Assembly (NCBI GenBank): GCA_965223255.1
Contig: CBDCWA010000004.1
Coordinates: forward strand, 1,550,001 to 1,614,000
Origin: CBDCWA01 sp965223255
Lineage (GTDB): Bacteria; Pseudomonadota; Alphaproteobacteria; Rhizobiales; Hyphomicrobiaceae
Length of the DNA stretch: 64,000 nucleotides
Reading direction: 5' to 3'
Each line of letters starts with the position of its first letter. Within the stretch, counting starts at the first letter, position 1. The notes beneath the pieces were generated by a model. The model was not told where the DNA came from. It did not search any database and saw only the letters and a list, made by a program, of their open reading frames with translations. This document shows positions 27,125 through 36,431 of this stretch, one piece after another. The position numbers and the translations under genes are program-made.

Positions 27125-28600
27125 GTGACTGAAATCAATAAAATCGAAACGGAAGTCGCAATTGTCGGGTCTGGAGCGGCCGGCATCTCTGCCGGCATCG
27201 AAGCCCTGGATGCAGGCGCGAAGGTAACCGTCTTCGAGCGGTCGGCTGATCTTGGCGGTGCAGCCATCATCTCCGGCGGCGGCTGCATGATCGTTGGCAC
27301 ACCGCTTCAAAAGGAACATGGCATCGAGGACACACCTGATCTCGCCTTCAACGATTGGATCAAATGGGGTGGGCCGTCAGCCGATGAAGTCTGGGCCCGC
27401 TATTACATCGAACACTCTTTGCATGACCTTTATCACTGGGCAGAACAGTTCGGCGTCAAATGGGTCGACATGAAGCCACAGGAAGGCAACTCCGTCATGC
27501 GTTGGCAAAGGGCTCAGAATAACGGATTGGGATTGATGACACATCTCATCAACGCATTTCGCAACAAGGGCGGCGAGATCATCACGCAGACCGAACTGAA
27601 AAAAATAAACAAGACCGGTGACCGCGTCACCGGGTTCGACGCCATTGACACTAAGACGGGAAAACTCGTGACGGTTGGCGCCAAAAGTGTGGTCGTCTGC
27701 AGCGGTGGCTTTAACTCCAATCATGACATGGTCGTCAAATATCGTCCCGAACTTGGCGAAGGCAAAGTGATGGAAGGCTCGGGCATCAATTCAATCGGCG
27801 CCGGCCACAATGTTGTCAGCGAAGCAGGCGGCTATCTCACCCACATGGACCACATCTGGTTTTATGTTTACGCAACACCCGATTATCGCGATCCCAACCA
27901 ACGCCGCGGTTTGGTGTTCCGCCACATCCCTGGCAACATATGGGTCAACCAGCAAGGCCGCCGTTTCCACAATGAATCAAAATCCGGCGGCAATTCTGCA
28001 AGCCCGGCCCTGCTGGCACAAAATCCGCGTCACGCCTGGTCCGTTGTCGATACCGCGATGACCGCCAATCTCGAGATCGCCGATCCCTATTACCGCAACG
28101 GTGACAAGGTCGCACGTGACAAGGTCGATGAACTCTTGGCGAATTCACCCTTCATCAAAAAATCGGACACTTTGGACGGCTTGGCCGAAGCCATTGGGGT
28201 CGATGTTGCAACGTTCATGGACACGGTTGCGCGTTACAATCAGGCCGTCGCGCTGGGCCTCGAAACAGAGCCCGAATTCGGTAAGCCTCTGAAGCTGTCG
28301 AAAGCCTTCGATACACCGCCGTACTATGCGTTGCAGATGTTCCCGCTGGCGCGCAAAAATTTCGGCGGCATCAAAACAGACCTGAAATGCCGTGTACTCG
28401 ATAAACACTTCGAGCCAATCGCCGGCCTATATGCGGCAGGCGAAGTAGCGGGCATGGCGGGCGGACACATCAACGGGCGTGCGGGCCTCGAAGGGACAAT
28501 GCTTGGGCCATCGGTATTCAGCGGCCGTGTTGCCGGCGGCTGGGCTGCAAAAAATGCCGGCCATGGCGACGGCTTTGTCGGTAAACCGAACCGACCGTGA
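27125..28600 (+). CDS. FAD-dependent oxidoreductase, fumarate-reductase/ketosteroid-dehydrogenase type
   Basis: This protein of about 491 residues has an N-terminal Rossmann site (VAIVGSGAAGISAGIEALDAG, in part) with ERSADLGGAA. The C-terminal AGLYAAGEVAGMAGGHINGR is typical of soluble fumarate-reductase or 3-ketosteroid-dehydrogenase-like flavoproteins. It would act on alpha,beta-unsaturated or saturated acids or ketones. The GTG at 27125 is chosen because GGGAGA lies about 9 bases upstream and it begins just before the FAD fold. Upstream in-frame codons (from 27038) give a tail unlike the family. No cytochrome or heme domain is present. Confidence 0.87.
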   Translation: MTEINKIETEVAIVGSGAAGISAGIEALDAGAKVTVFERSADLGGAAIISGGGCMIVGTPLQKEHGIEDTPDLAFNDWIKWGGPSADEVWARYYIEHSLHDLYHWAEQFGVKWVDMKPQEGNSVMRWQRAQNNGLGLMTHLINAFRNKGGEIITQTELKKINKTGDRVTGFDAIDTKTGKLVTVGAKSVVVCSGGFNSNHDMVVKYRPELGEGKVMEGSGINSIGAGHNVVSEAGGYLTHMDHIWFYVYATPDYRDPNQRRGLVFRHIPGNIWVNQQGRRFHNESKSGGNSASPALLAQNPRHAWSVVDTAMTANLEIADPYYRNGDKVARDKVDELLANSPFIKKSDTLDGLAEAIGVDVATFMDTVARYNQAVALGLETEPEFGKPLKLSKAFDTPPYYALQMFPLARKNFGGIKTDLKCRVLDKHFEPIAGLYAAGEVAGMAGGHINGRAGLEGTMLGPSVFSGRVAGGWAAKNAGHGDGFVGKPNRP

Positions 28601-28710
28601 AATACCGCTATAGTGCAACCAAACGATGTCTTGCGCAGGGCAAGCAATTCTGCACGCCCATTGGGCCGAGATGAATCAACTGATCTGCAAGCAACATCAT
28701 CATTGCATGA

Positions 28711-29571
28711 TCAATCGAAGCGCCCCGCCGTTTGATTGCCGAGCGCCGATACCATAGCGCGATAACGCGCAATGGCGTCCTGGTGCTGGTGTTGGGCGCC
28801 GGTATCCTGATCCGTGACCGGTGCCGTCTCAAGCGGGAAATAATCGTGATGCAGTTTGCCACGCACCAACATGACAGAGGGGAACGTTCCTGACTTGATA
28901 ATCGTGGGATTGGGCCGCACATGCGCCGGCGCGAAGTTGGCACAAAATCCGATGCGCCGATCATCGCCCTGATTGCCGGGGGAACCATGCACGGTGAGGG
29001 TGTTGTGCAGAGAAATCTCACCAGGCTTGAGCGGCATTGCGACGGTCTCATGATCCTCGATCGCAAGCTGTGCGACTTGCCCGGAACTTAGCAGATTGTT
29101 CTTCTCCGGATTGAGCTCTACCGGCAATTCGCCGAGCTTTTGGCTGGCCGGCACAACCCGCATACATCCCGACGTTTCATTGGCCTCGGATAATGCCAGC
29201 CAGGCCGTGATCTGATCAAACGGCTCCAGCCCGAAATATGGCGAATCCTGATGCCAGCTGACATAAGCCGGCGATTGCTTTTCCTTGATCCAGCTTGTCC
29301 AGTGATAAACGACAATATCCGGACCAACCACATCCTCCACCGCATCCAGGATCTTGGGATGCGTTGCGATTTCATAGGCCCAGCGAAACAGCAGATAGGT
29401 TTTGGTCCGCTGCAAACCATTGAGCGGGCTGCCCTGCGCCTCTTCGACCGCTTCGAGCTTTGCCCGGTAACCAGCGGCATCAGCTTCCGACATAACGCGG
29501 ATCGGAGCCACATAACCCTTATCATGATACGACGCCACCTGCTCCCGGCTGAGAATCTTGTAATCGGTCAT
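28711..29571 (-). CDS. Phytanoyl-CoA dioxygenase (PhyH) family protein
   Basis: This 286-residue protein is a non-heme iron, 2-oxoglutarate-dependent dioxygenase of the PhyH family. SWHQD supplies the H-x-D iron ligands, TVHGSPGN the distal histidine, and DDRRIGF the arginine for 2-oxoglutarate. Family members hydroxylate small organic acids or CoA esters. The ATG at 29571 follows AGGGGTTG; the frame extends upstream to 29673 without a ribosome site. It is divergent from the GMC oxidoreductase gene across 248 bases. The substrate is not known. Confidence 0.87.
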   Translation of the reverse strand: MTDYKILSREQVASYHDKGYVAPIRVMSEADAAGYRAKLEAVEEAQGSPLNGLQRTKTYLLFRWAYEIATHPKILDAVEDVVGPDIVVYHWTSWIKEKQSPAYVSWHQDSPYFGLEPFDQITAWLALSEANETSGCMRVVPASQKLGELPVELNPEKNNLLSSGQVAQLAIEDHETVAMPLKPGEISLHNTLTVHGSPGNQGDDRRIGFCANFAPAHVRPNPTIIKSGTFPSVMLVRGKLHHDYFPLETAPVTDQDTGAQHQHQDAIARYRAMVSALGNQTAGRFD

Positions 29572-29819
29572 GATCAACCCCTGTCCGCGCTGCATCATCG
29601 AAAAGTCAGCACACCAACGTCTGACCCACCATTTACGCATTGCGGCCAACTTGTGCGCCTTGCGTCGAAACAATTCGGCCGTGGAAATGGGACGATGTCA
29701 AGGACACACTTTAACTCCGCGGCCATCAGTCGTCAGCCGACTATGCCATGGCGTTGCGCGGTCTCAAGACGCATTGTAACAAATGAGAACCAGCACACCG
29801 CCGAAATTCGGAGTTCCAA

Positions 29820-31463
29820 ATGAGATCAGGCAGCGCCGCGCCAGACGCGGATTTCATAATCGTCGGCGGCGGATCTGCCGGTTGCGTCCTTGCCAATCGC
29901 CTGAGCGAAGATCCGGCTATCACTGTAACGTTGGTCGAAGCAGGCGGCAGGGACTGGGATCCGCTCATTCACATCCCACTTGGCCTCGGCAAAATGCATC
30001 AATATCGCTTGCACGACTGGGGGTATGACAGCGAGCCCGAACCCAACCTCAACAATCGACGTATCAATGCCATGCGCGGCAAGGTGCTCGGCGGCTCTTC
30101 ATCCATCAATATGATGGCTTGGACCCGCGGCAATCCGGGTGACTTCGAGCGATGGGCGCGGGCCGGCAATAGCGGCTGGTCGTATCGTGACGTACTCCCC
30201 TATTTCAAACGAAGCGAGACCTGGCAAAACGGTGAAAGCGCTTATCGCGGTGGCAGTGGCCCGGTCGGTACGGAGTTCGCACGCACCAAAGATCCGCTTT
30301 ATGATGCGCTGATTGCATCAGGCAAATCCGCCGGCCTTGGCTTTACTGATGACTACAATGCCGCCGATCCATTAGGCTTCGGGCGTTCGCAATATTCGAT
30401 CCGCAACGGACGGCGCTGTTCAACTGCGGTGGCTTATCTCAACCCGGCGCGCCGGCGGACCAACCTCAAAATTATAACCAGCGCCCATACCACACGCGTC
30501 CTCATGTCTGGCACCCGCGCAACCGGCATTGAATATGTCAAGCGTGGGCGCCATCATCGCGTCGCAGCGGCGCGCGAAGTCATCCTCGCTGCCGGCGCAT
30601 TTAATTCGCCTCAGATCTTGATGCTGTCCGGGATCGGACCGGCCCAACATTTGGCGAACATCGGCATCGATGCTTTGCTCGACCTTCCCGTCGGCCGAAA
30701 CCTCCAAGATCATCTCGCAGGTCTCCTGCTGTGGTCTCGTCAGACCAATATCAGCAGATTTCGCGATGAAATGCGTTTCGACAAAATGGCTTTGAGTATG
30801 ATCAGGGCGTACACACTTGGCCAAGGTCCGGGCACTGTTCTTCCTGGCGGCTTGCATGCCTTTATCAAGACTGAACCTGGTCTTGATGTTCCCGATATCG
30901 AGTTTTTGTTCCGCGGCTGCCCGCCCAACGCGCATCTTTGGATGCCAGGCGTTCGCGCCGCCTATACCGATGGTTGGGGCATCCGCCCGGCACTTCTACA
31001 TCCCAAGAGCCGTGGGGAAGTCCTATTGGCCAGTGATGATCCATTCGCCAAGCCACGCATCATCTATAATTTCCTATCGGAACCGGATGATTTGGCAAAA
31101 CTTCGCAGTGCCTTCAAGATGGTTCGCGATGTCGGCAATGGCGAACCTTTGGCTCCGTATAGAACGGCAGAAATCGATCCTGGTCCCGACGTAAAATCTG
31201 ACGCTGAGATCGACGACTGGCTGCGCACAAACATTCACACCATCTGGCATCCGGCCGGCACCTGCAAAATGGGTATTGATGACACTGCTGTCGTCGATCC
31301 GGAGTTTAAAGTTCACGGTATAGACGCCCTACGCGTCGTCGATGCTTCTGCAATGCCGGAACTGGTTTCCGCCCATCTCAATTCAGCAGTTATCATGATG
31401 GGCGAGAAAGCCTCGGACATGATTTTGTCCAAACCACCACTGCCTCGTGAACAAGTGAATTAG
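29820..31463 (+). CDS. GMC-family oxidoreductase (choline-dehydrogenase-like)
   Basis: This 547-residue flavoprotein has the GMC N-terminal FAD motif (IVGGGSAGCVLANRLSE) and VLGGSSSINMM. The second signature lies near residue 260 (GAFNSPQILMLSGIGP). The catalytic histidine is in IWHPAGTCKMG, with the partner asparagine in SAHLNSA. These enzymes oxidise primary alcohols to aldehydes. GGAG lies 6 bases before the ATG. It is convergent with the hydroxyacid dehydrogenase gene (17 bases apart). The substrate is unresolved. Confidence 0.9.
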   Translation: MRSGSAAPDADFIIVGGGSAGCVLANRLSEDPAITVTLVEAGGRDWDPLIHIPLGLGKMHQYRLHDWGYDSEPEPNLNNRRINAMRGKVLGGSSSINMMAWTRGNPGDFERWARAGNSGWSYRDVLPYFKRSETWQNGESAYRGGSGPVGTEFARTKDPLYDALIASGKSAGLGFTDDYNAADPLGFGRSQYSIRNGRRCSTAVAYLNPARRRTNLKIITSAHTTRVLMSGTRATGIEYVKRGRHHRVAAAREVILAAGAFNSPQILMLSGIGPAQHLANIGIDALLDLPVGRNLQDHLAGLLLWSRQTNISRFRDEMRFDKMALSMIRAYTLGQGPGTVLPGGLHAFIKTEPGLDVPDIEFLFRGCPPNAHLWMPGVRAAYTDGWGIRPALLHPKSRGEVLLASDDPFAKPRIIYNFLSEPDDLAKLRSAFKMVRDVGNGEPLAPYRTAEIDPGPDVKSDAEIDDWLRTNIHTIWHPAGTCKMGIDDTAVVDPEFKVHGIDALRVVDASAMPELVSAHLNSAVIMMGEKASDMILSKPPLPREQVN

Positions 31464-31480
31464 TCTGAAAAATTCGCCAC

Positions 31481-32452
31481 TCATTCCGTCCGGGCGATCA
31501 TCACTTTATGCAGCGGTTGGCCAGCCACATATCGCGCCAGATTATCGCGCAGAATGGCGTCGAACCCACCGGCCGGATTGGCACCGCCGGTACCACCAAT
31601 ATGCGGGGTTAAGACAACATTATCCGCCGTCCATAGTGGACTTTCCGGCGGCAACGGCTCGACTTCCATGACATCCAGCCCTGCCCCTGCAATGGATCCC
31701 CTTTGAAGAGCATCGATCAATGCCACCTCATCAACCAGTTTGCCTCGCGCAATATTTATGAAAACACCGGTCTGCTTCATTGCCTCGAATAAGGCCGCAT
31801 TCGCCATCTTGTCCGTTGCTGGTTCATATGTGGCAGCCATAACCACGATGTCTGCCGCGCTGGCGCTCTGAATGAGATCACCACGTGGTTTGATCTCATC
31901 AAAGTAATCGATCGGCGTCGTCGAGCGGCTAATGCCGATCACCGTGGCATCAAAAGCTTTGAGCTTACGTGCGATATCCTGTCCGATCGCACCGACACCG
32001 ACAATCATTGCCGTCTTTCCCGCAATGGTCTCAACCATTGGCGTAATGCGATCACGCGACCACTCGCGGGCTTCACGCGCTTGCTCGGTCTGGCGAATTT
32101 TCCGGTAGACGGACAGTAAAAGTGTCATGGCGTGCTCACCGACCGCAAATGCCCGCAGGCCGGCTGCATTGGTGACCGTTACGCCGGCCGGAAAGCCGCT
32201 TGATACACCTTTATCGATACCGGAGGTGGAGAATTGAATCCATTTCAAGCGCTTGCCGTGTTCTCTGATCAACTCAGCATTTTTTGGCGTATAGGAGCGA
32301 TTGTTGGCGATCATCACTTCCGCTTCCGGCAGGGCGGCTGCGAGGCGATCCGGCTCTGTCACCAACTCATAGGAAACACCATCAAAGGCTTCGACAACAC
32401 CATCAAGTCTCTTGTTCGCCTGGGCATTAACATCGAAATGCACAACCTTCAT
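31481..32452 (-). CDS. D-2-hydroxyacid dehydrogenase family protein
   Basis: This 323-residue NAD(P)-dependent dehydrogenase has GVGAIGQDIARKLKAF, the nucleotide-binding glycine motif. The catalytic set is FINIARGKLVDE (Arg), GLDVMEVEPLP (Glu) and LTPHIGGTGG (His). It reduces 2-oxoacids or oxidises D-2-hydroxyacids. The ATG at 32452 has GGGTAGG upstream and starts MKVVHFD, as in the family. It is probably cotranscribed with the aldo/keto reductase gene upstream (80 bases). Confidence 0.89.
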   Translation of the reverse strand: MKVVHFDVNAQANKRLDGVVEAFDGVSYELVTEPDRLAAALPEAEVMIANNRSYTPKNAELIREHGKRLKWIQFSTSGIDKGVSSGFPAGVTVTNAAGLRAFAVGEHAMTLLLSVYRKIRQTEQAREAREWSRDRITPMVETIAGKTAMIVGVGAIGQDIARKLKAFDATVIGISRSTTPIDYFDEIKPRGDLIQSASAADIVVMAATYEPATDKMANAALFEAMKQTGVFINIARGKLVDEVALIDALQRGSIAGAGLDVMEVEPLPPESPLWTADNVVLTPHIGGTGGANPAGGFDAILRDNLARYVAGQPLHKVMIARTE

Positions 32453-32532
32453 ACGCCTACCCACCCTCGTTTCAACAACCGGGACCTGCTCTAATACCAA
32501 ACAAACGCATCAAACTATACAACACGCTTACG

Positions 32533-33480
32533 TTAGCCCACCGGTTGCGTAATGCGATCGATTTCTGCAAAGTCTTCAGCAGTTAGCTTCCAACCCACCG
32601 CCTCGACATTTTGCTCAACCTGCTCGGGCCGGGTCGCACCGGCGATCACACTGGCCACCGGATCGCGTTGCGCCAGCCAACTGAACGCCAACTCCAATAG
32701 CGTCTTGCCATTCTTTTCGGCATACGCCCGAAGCTCTTCAGCGATCTCCCAATTACGCTCCGTAAGATAGCGCGCCGCCATGCGCTCTGTGTTTGTCAGA
32801 CGGGCCTCTTCGGGCATTGCCTCCCCACGCCGGTACTTCCCCGTCAAAAGCCCACTCGCCAGCGGGAAGAATGGCAATAGTCCCAGCCCGTAATTCGTCA
32901 TCGCCGGTATGAGTTCTGCTTCAATGTCGCGCTTGACGAGACTGTACTCATCCTGACACGAGATGAACGGGTTGAGATTGCTTGCACCAGCAGTCCAATA
33001 TGCCTCGACCACCCGCCAGGCCTTCAGATTGGAGCAGCCTATGTAGCGGACTTTGCCATCGCGCACGAGATCGTCAAGGGCGCGCAGCGTCTCTTCAATC
33101 GGTGTATTGTCGTCAGGCTTATGTAATTGATAGAGATCGATCCAATCCGTATTGAGCCGTTTAAGGCTCGCTTCGACAGCTTGCATGATATAGCGGCGCG
33201 AGGCGCCTTTAAGGCGCTCCTCATCATCCATCGGCCAACCGAATTTTGTGGCAAGCACGATATCTTTACGACGTGCGCCAAGCGCCACACCGAGCAATCG
33301 TTCAGAGCCACCGAGTCCGCCGTACATATCCGCCGTATCAAACAGCGTAACACCCACATCCAGCGCCTTGTGGACGACGGATTTGGTTTGTTCCAGATCA
33401 CATCGCCGGCCAAAATTATTACACCCGAGACCGACAACAGATACCTTCAGACCGGATGTGCCAAGATTTCGAATTTCCAT
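32533..33480 (-). CDS. Aldo/keto reductase
   Basis: This 315-residue TIM-barrel reductase carries the tetrad: Asp in FDTADMYGG, the Tyr that follows, Lys in LATKFGWP, and His in DLYQLHKPDD. The C-terminal PVASVIAGATRPEQVEQN is the NADPH-binding loop of the family. It would reduce aldehydes or ketones. GGGAGGCGG lies upstream of the ATG at 33480; a longer in-frame start adds 36 residues unlike the family. It is divergent from the ABC-F gene. Confidence 0.9.
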   Translation of the reverse strand: MEIRNLGTSGLKVSVVGLGCNNFGRRCDLEQTKSVVHKALDVGVTLFDTADMYGGLGGSERLLGVALGARRKDIVLATKFGWPMDDEERLKGASRRYIMQAVEASLKRLNTDWIDLYQLHKPDDNTPIEETLRALDDLVRDGKVRYIGCSNLKAWRVVEAYWTAGASNLNPFISCQDEYSLVKRDIEAELIPAMTNYGLGLLPFFPLASGLLTGKYRRGEAMPEEARLTNTERMAARYLTERNWEIAEELRAYAEKNGKTLLELAFSWLAQRDPVASVIAGATRPEQVEQNVEAVGWKLTAEDFAEIDRITQPVG

Positions 33481-33650
33481 CAATCCGCCTCCCTGCGTAC
33501 TGGAGCATTGTGCAACTATTGTAGGAACCAAAGCTAATTCAGCAAGACGATTCTGAGTTAACACCACGTCCGGGAATCTTTTTGACATTGCGAAATCGAT
33601 TTGCCCTACCGCGCCGATTGGTCCATACCAATCGCCCGGAGCACAATGGC

Positions 33651-35486
33651 ATGTCGCAACTTCTCTTAAGCCTCAAGAACATTCATTTGACCTTCGGCGG
33701 GACGCCGTTGCTCGAGGGCGCCGATCTGGCGGTCACCGCCGGCGCTCGCATTTGTCTGGTTGGCCGCAACGGATCTGGAAAATCGACGCTCCTAAGAATT
33801 GCGGCAGGCGCGGTCGAACCTGACGACGGAGACGTTTTCCGCCATCCTGAAGCACATATCACCTACCTGGCCCAAGAGGTAGATTTTAAGGATGCACCAA
33901 CCACGCTGTCATTCGTCGCAGCCGGCCTCCCTGACGGTGAAAACCAACACCGCGCCCACCAATTCCTTGAAAAGTTGCAACTTACAGGCGCCGAACCCAC
34001 CGCCCATTTATCCGGCGGCGAAGCACGCCGTGCCGCCATTGCCCGCGCCCTGGTGTCGGATCCTGACATTCTGCTTCTGGATGAGCCAACAAATCATCTC
34101 GACTTGCCGTGCATTGAATGGCTTGAAGCGGAATTGTCCAATTCGCGTGCAGCAATTGTTCTCGTCAGCCACGACCGCCGGTTGCTCGCAAACCTCTCGA
34201 ATGAAACCATCTGGCTCGACCGCGGCAAGACACGATCTCATCCACAAGGCTTTGCAAAATTCGAGGCCTGGCGCGATGACCTACTCGAGCAAGAAGAACT
34301 GGAGAGACATAAGCAGGACCGTAAGATTGCGCGCGAGGAAGCTTGGATGTATGCCGGTGGCGTGACGGCACGCCGCAAGCGGAATATGCGCCGCGTTGCA
34401 GAACTCGAAAATCTCAGGAGGCAGCGCCGCGAAGCCCGCAAGTCGATCGGCAATGTATCGATGACGGCATCTGCTGCCGGCGCGTCCGGGCGCCGCGTCA
34501 TCCACGCGCACCACCTGACGAAATCCTATGACGGGCTGGCCATCGTCAAGGACTTTTCCATTCGGATAGACCGCGGCGATCGCGTCGGCATCGTCGGCCC
34601 TAATGGCACCGGTAAGACAACGCTCTTAAAGATGCTGGTTGGCGAGCTCGCGCCCGACGCCGGCACTGTAGAGCATGGTACCAACCTTCATATCATCACA
34701 CTTGATCAATCCCGTGAAATCTTAGATCCAAAACAAAACGTCGCCGAAACGATAACCCGCGGCCATGGCGATTGGATCGAGATCAACGGCCGTCGCCGTC
34801 ATGTGGCAAGTTATATGAAGGACTTTCTCTTTTCACCGGAACAAGCGCGCTCGGCTGTCAAAGTTCTATCGGGTGGTGAGCGCGCCCGCCTCCTCCTCGC
34901 CCGCGCCCTTGCCACCCCATCCAACGTTATGGTGCTCGATGAGCCGACCAATGATCTCGATCTTGAAACATTGGATCTGCTCCAGGAACTTATCGCAGAC
35001 TATGCCGGCACACTCATTTTGATCAGTCATGATCGCGATTTTCTCGACCGCATCGTAACCACCACTGTGGCATTTGAAGGCAACGGTCGCTGGATCGAGT
35101 ATGCGGGTGGTTATACCGACATGCTCGCTCAACGTCCTTCCAATCCAGACCCAACCGAAAACCAAACAAAACTCCAAAAATCCAGCGAACGCGTGACCAA
35201 GACGCGTGCTCGGGTACAGCCCGCAGACAAGCCCAAGCGAAAACTATCGTTTAAGGAAAAACACGCCCACGAGACATTACCGAAAACAATCGATGATCTT
35301 TCTCACCAAGTCGAAAATTTGCGTGCGAAGGTGGCAGCCCCAGACTTTTATGCCAAGGATCCCACCGCCTTTGCCGCCACCACCGAGGCTTTGCACAAAG
35401 CGCAATCGGAATTGCAGGCAGCCGAAGACCAATGGCTGGAATTGGAAATATTACGTCAGGATTTGGAAGGCCCCGATACCAACTGA
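33651..35486 (+). CDS. uup: ABC-F family ATPase, Uup-like
   Basis: This 611-residue soluble protein has two ABC ATPase domains. Domain 1 has GRNGSGKST, LSGGE and LLDEPTNHLD; domain 2 has GPNGTGKTT, LSGGE and VLDEPTNDLD. A charged linker lies between them (about residues 220-285). The C-terminus is a coiled coil (LSFKEKHAHE... onward), typical of Uup, a DNA- or ribosome-linked ABC-F protein. No membrane segments are present. The ATG at 33651 follows GGAGC and fits other members; the frame is open upstream to 33582. It converges with the DUF4167-like gene. Confidence 0.88.
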   Translation: MSQLLLSLKNIHLTFGGTPLLEGADLAVTAGARICLVGRNGSGKSTLLRIAAGAVEPDDGDVFRHPEAHITYLAQEVDFKDAPTTLSFVAAGLPDGENQHRAHQFLEKLQLTGAEPTAHLSGGEARRAAIARALVSDPDILLLDEPTNHLDLPCIEWLEAELSNSRAAIVLVSHDRRLLANLSNETIWLDRGKTRSHPQGFAKFEAWRDDLLEQEELERHKQDRKIAREEAWMYAGGVTARRKRNMRRVAELENLRRQRREARKSIGNVSMTASAAGASGRRVIHAHHLTKSYDGLAIVKDFSIRIDRGDRVGIVGPNGTGKTTLLKMLVGELAPDAGTVEHGTNLHIITLDQSREILDPKQNVAETITRGHGDWIEINGRRRHVASYMKDFLFSPEQARSAVKVLSGGERARLLLARALATPSNVMVLDEPTNDLDLETLDLLQELIADYAGTLILISHDRDFLDRIVTTTVAFEGNGRWIEYAGGYTDMLAQRPSNPDPTENQTKLQKSSERVTKTRARVQPADKPKRKLSFKEKHAHETLPKTIDDLSHQVENLRAKVAAPDFYAKDPTAFAATTEALHKAQSELQAAEDQWLELEILRQDLEGPDTN

Positions 35487-35502
35487 TTGAGACCAGGTTT
35501 CG

Positions 35503-35799
35503 CTAGCCCGCCGGAGCAGCATTCAACACGCGATAATAGTGGTCGGCATGCTGATAGTAGCTTTGCGATGAAACATGATCGCCGGATTTCTCGGCGGCCT
35601 CGGCCAACGCCAGATACTGCTGATAGCGCTGGCGTGCTGAGCCTTTGCCTACGCGCTGGCTTGTGGAATGACCAGTGGAATGACCATTGGACTTAGACCT
35701 GGTCTTGGTTGAATTTGAATTGGTCTTGTCGGATCTGATCCGCCCGCCCTTTTTTGGACTTTGCGCATTTGCGTCCAACGTACGCTTTTTGTTTGCCAA
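35503..35799 (-). CDS. DUF4167-like small basic protein
   Basis: This 98-residue protein has a basic, Ser/Asn-rich disordered N-terminus. Its C-terminal segment (RQRYQQYLALAEAAEKSGDH..., ending YYQHADHYYRVL) matches the conserved core of DUF4167 proteins of alphaproteobacteria. It is shorter than usual members, which carry long tails. The start is TTG with GGGAGAAAAAC directly upstream; no in-frame ATG is available before the core. The function is unknown. It lies downstream of the zinc-ribbon gene on the same strand. Confidence 0.7.
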   Translation of the reverse strand: MANKKRTLDANAQSPKKGGRIRSDKTNSNSTKTRSKSNGHSTGHSTSQRVGKGSARQRYQQYLALAEAAEKSGDHVSSQSYYQHADHYYRVLNAAPAG

Positions 35800-35844
35800 G
35801 TTTTTCTCCCTCTGTTGATTGCGGAAAAGCGAACAAATCCATCG

Positions 35845-35997
35845 TTATCCGCTTTTCCATGTTGCGGTGGCCTTGCACTTTTTACAAATGCGCTCGCCAA
35901 TCCAGTCGCTCAGAAAGTCACGCTGGCACATCAAGCACCGCCGCAACCTGCGACTGTCTCCGCCCCCGCGAACTTTTTGTTTGTTTCGAGAATGCAT
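35845..35997 (-). CDS. Small zinc-ribbon protein
   Basis: This 50-residue protein has CLMC and CKKC separated by about 15 residues, a treble-clef or zinc-ribbon layout, in the context RRCLMCQRDF...ERICKKCKATATWKSG. Short proteins of this type are common in alphaproteobacteria. The function is unknown. GGAGAGAC lies close before the ATG at 35997; a longer in-frame start at 36054 lacks a site. Confidence 0.72.
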   Translation of the reverse strand: MHSRNKQKVRGGGDSRRLRRCLMCQRDFLSDWIGERICKKCKATATWKSG

Positions 35998-36431
35998 CTC
36001 GTCTCTCCAAGCGACGTCAGTGAATAAAGTCAATTGGGTACCCAGGCGTATCACGACGCAGACGCGACCTGTCTAATCTCAAGATCGCGGACCAATTGAC
36101 GACCAAAATGACCCGTTCCGAATTCAGCTGAATCGAACAGTTCTGCCAGTGGCCCCTGCCAAAATCAGCATGGTTTCAATTTTTCGGGACGTTCATGCCC
36201 TGCATCGATCTCAATCCGAACCGCGGGCATTGGCCATTGGCTTTATCGGCCAACGGCATAGTCATACACCGAATATAGCCATGGATTGGCGCATTTCAAT
36301 GGCAAAAACCGGAATTGCTTACGAAACCAGCATTTGCACGAAATCAAATTGGCATTGAAAACAAAGGACAATTCGGCCGGAAATATCAACTTGAATGTAC
36401 AACTATAATTCTCGAGCCTTCACCCAACCTG
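35998..36431. other. 434-base intergenic region
   Basis: This stretch is more AT-rich than its surroundings. It lies upstream of the zinc-ribbon gene and downstream of the CorC-type gene. I see no open frame with gene-like composition, no tRNA and no clear terminator. Confidence 0.5.
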
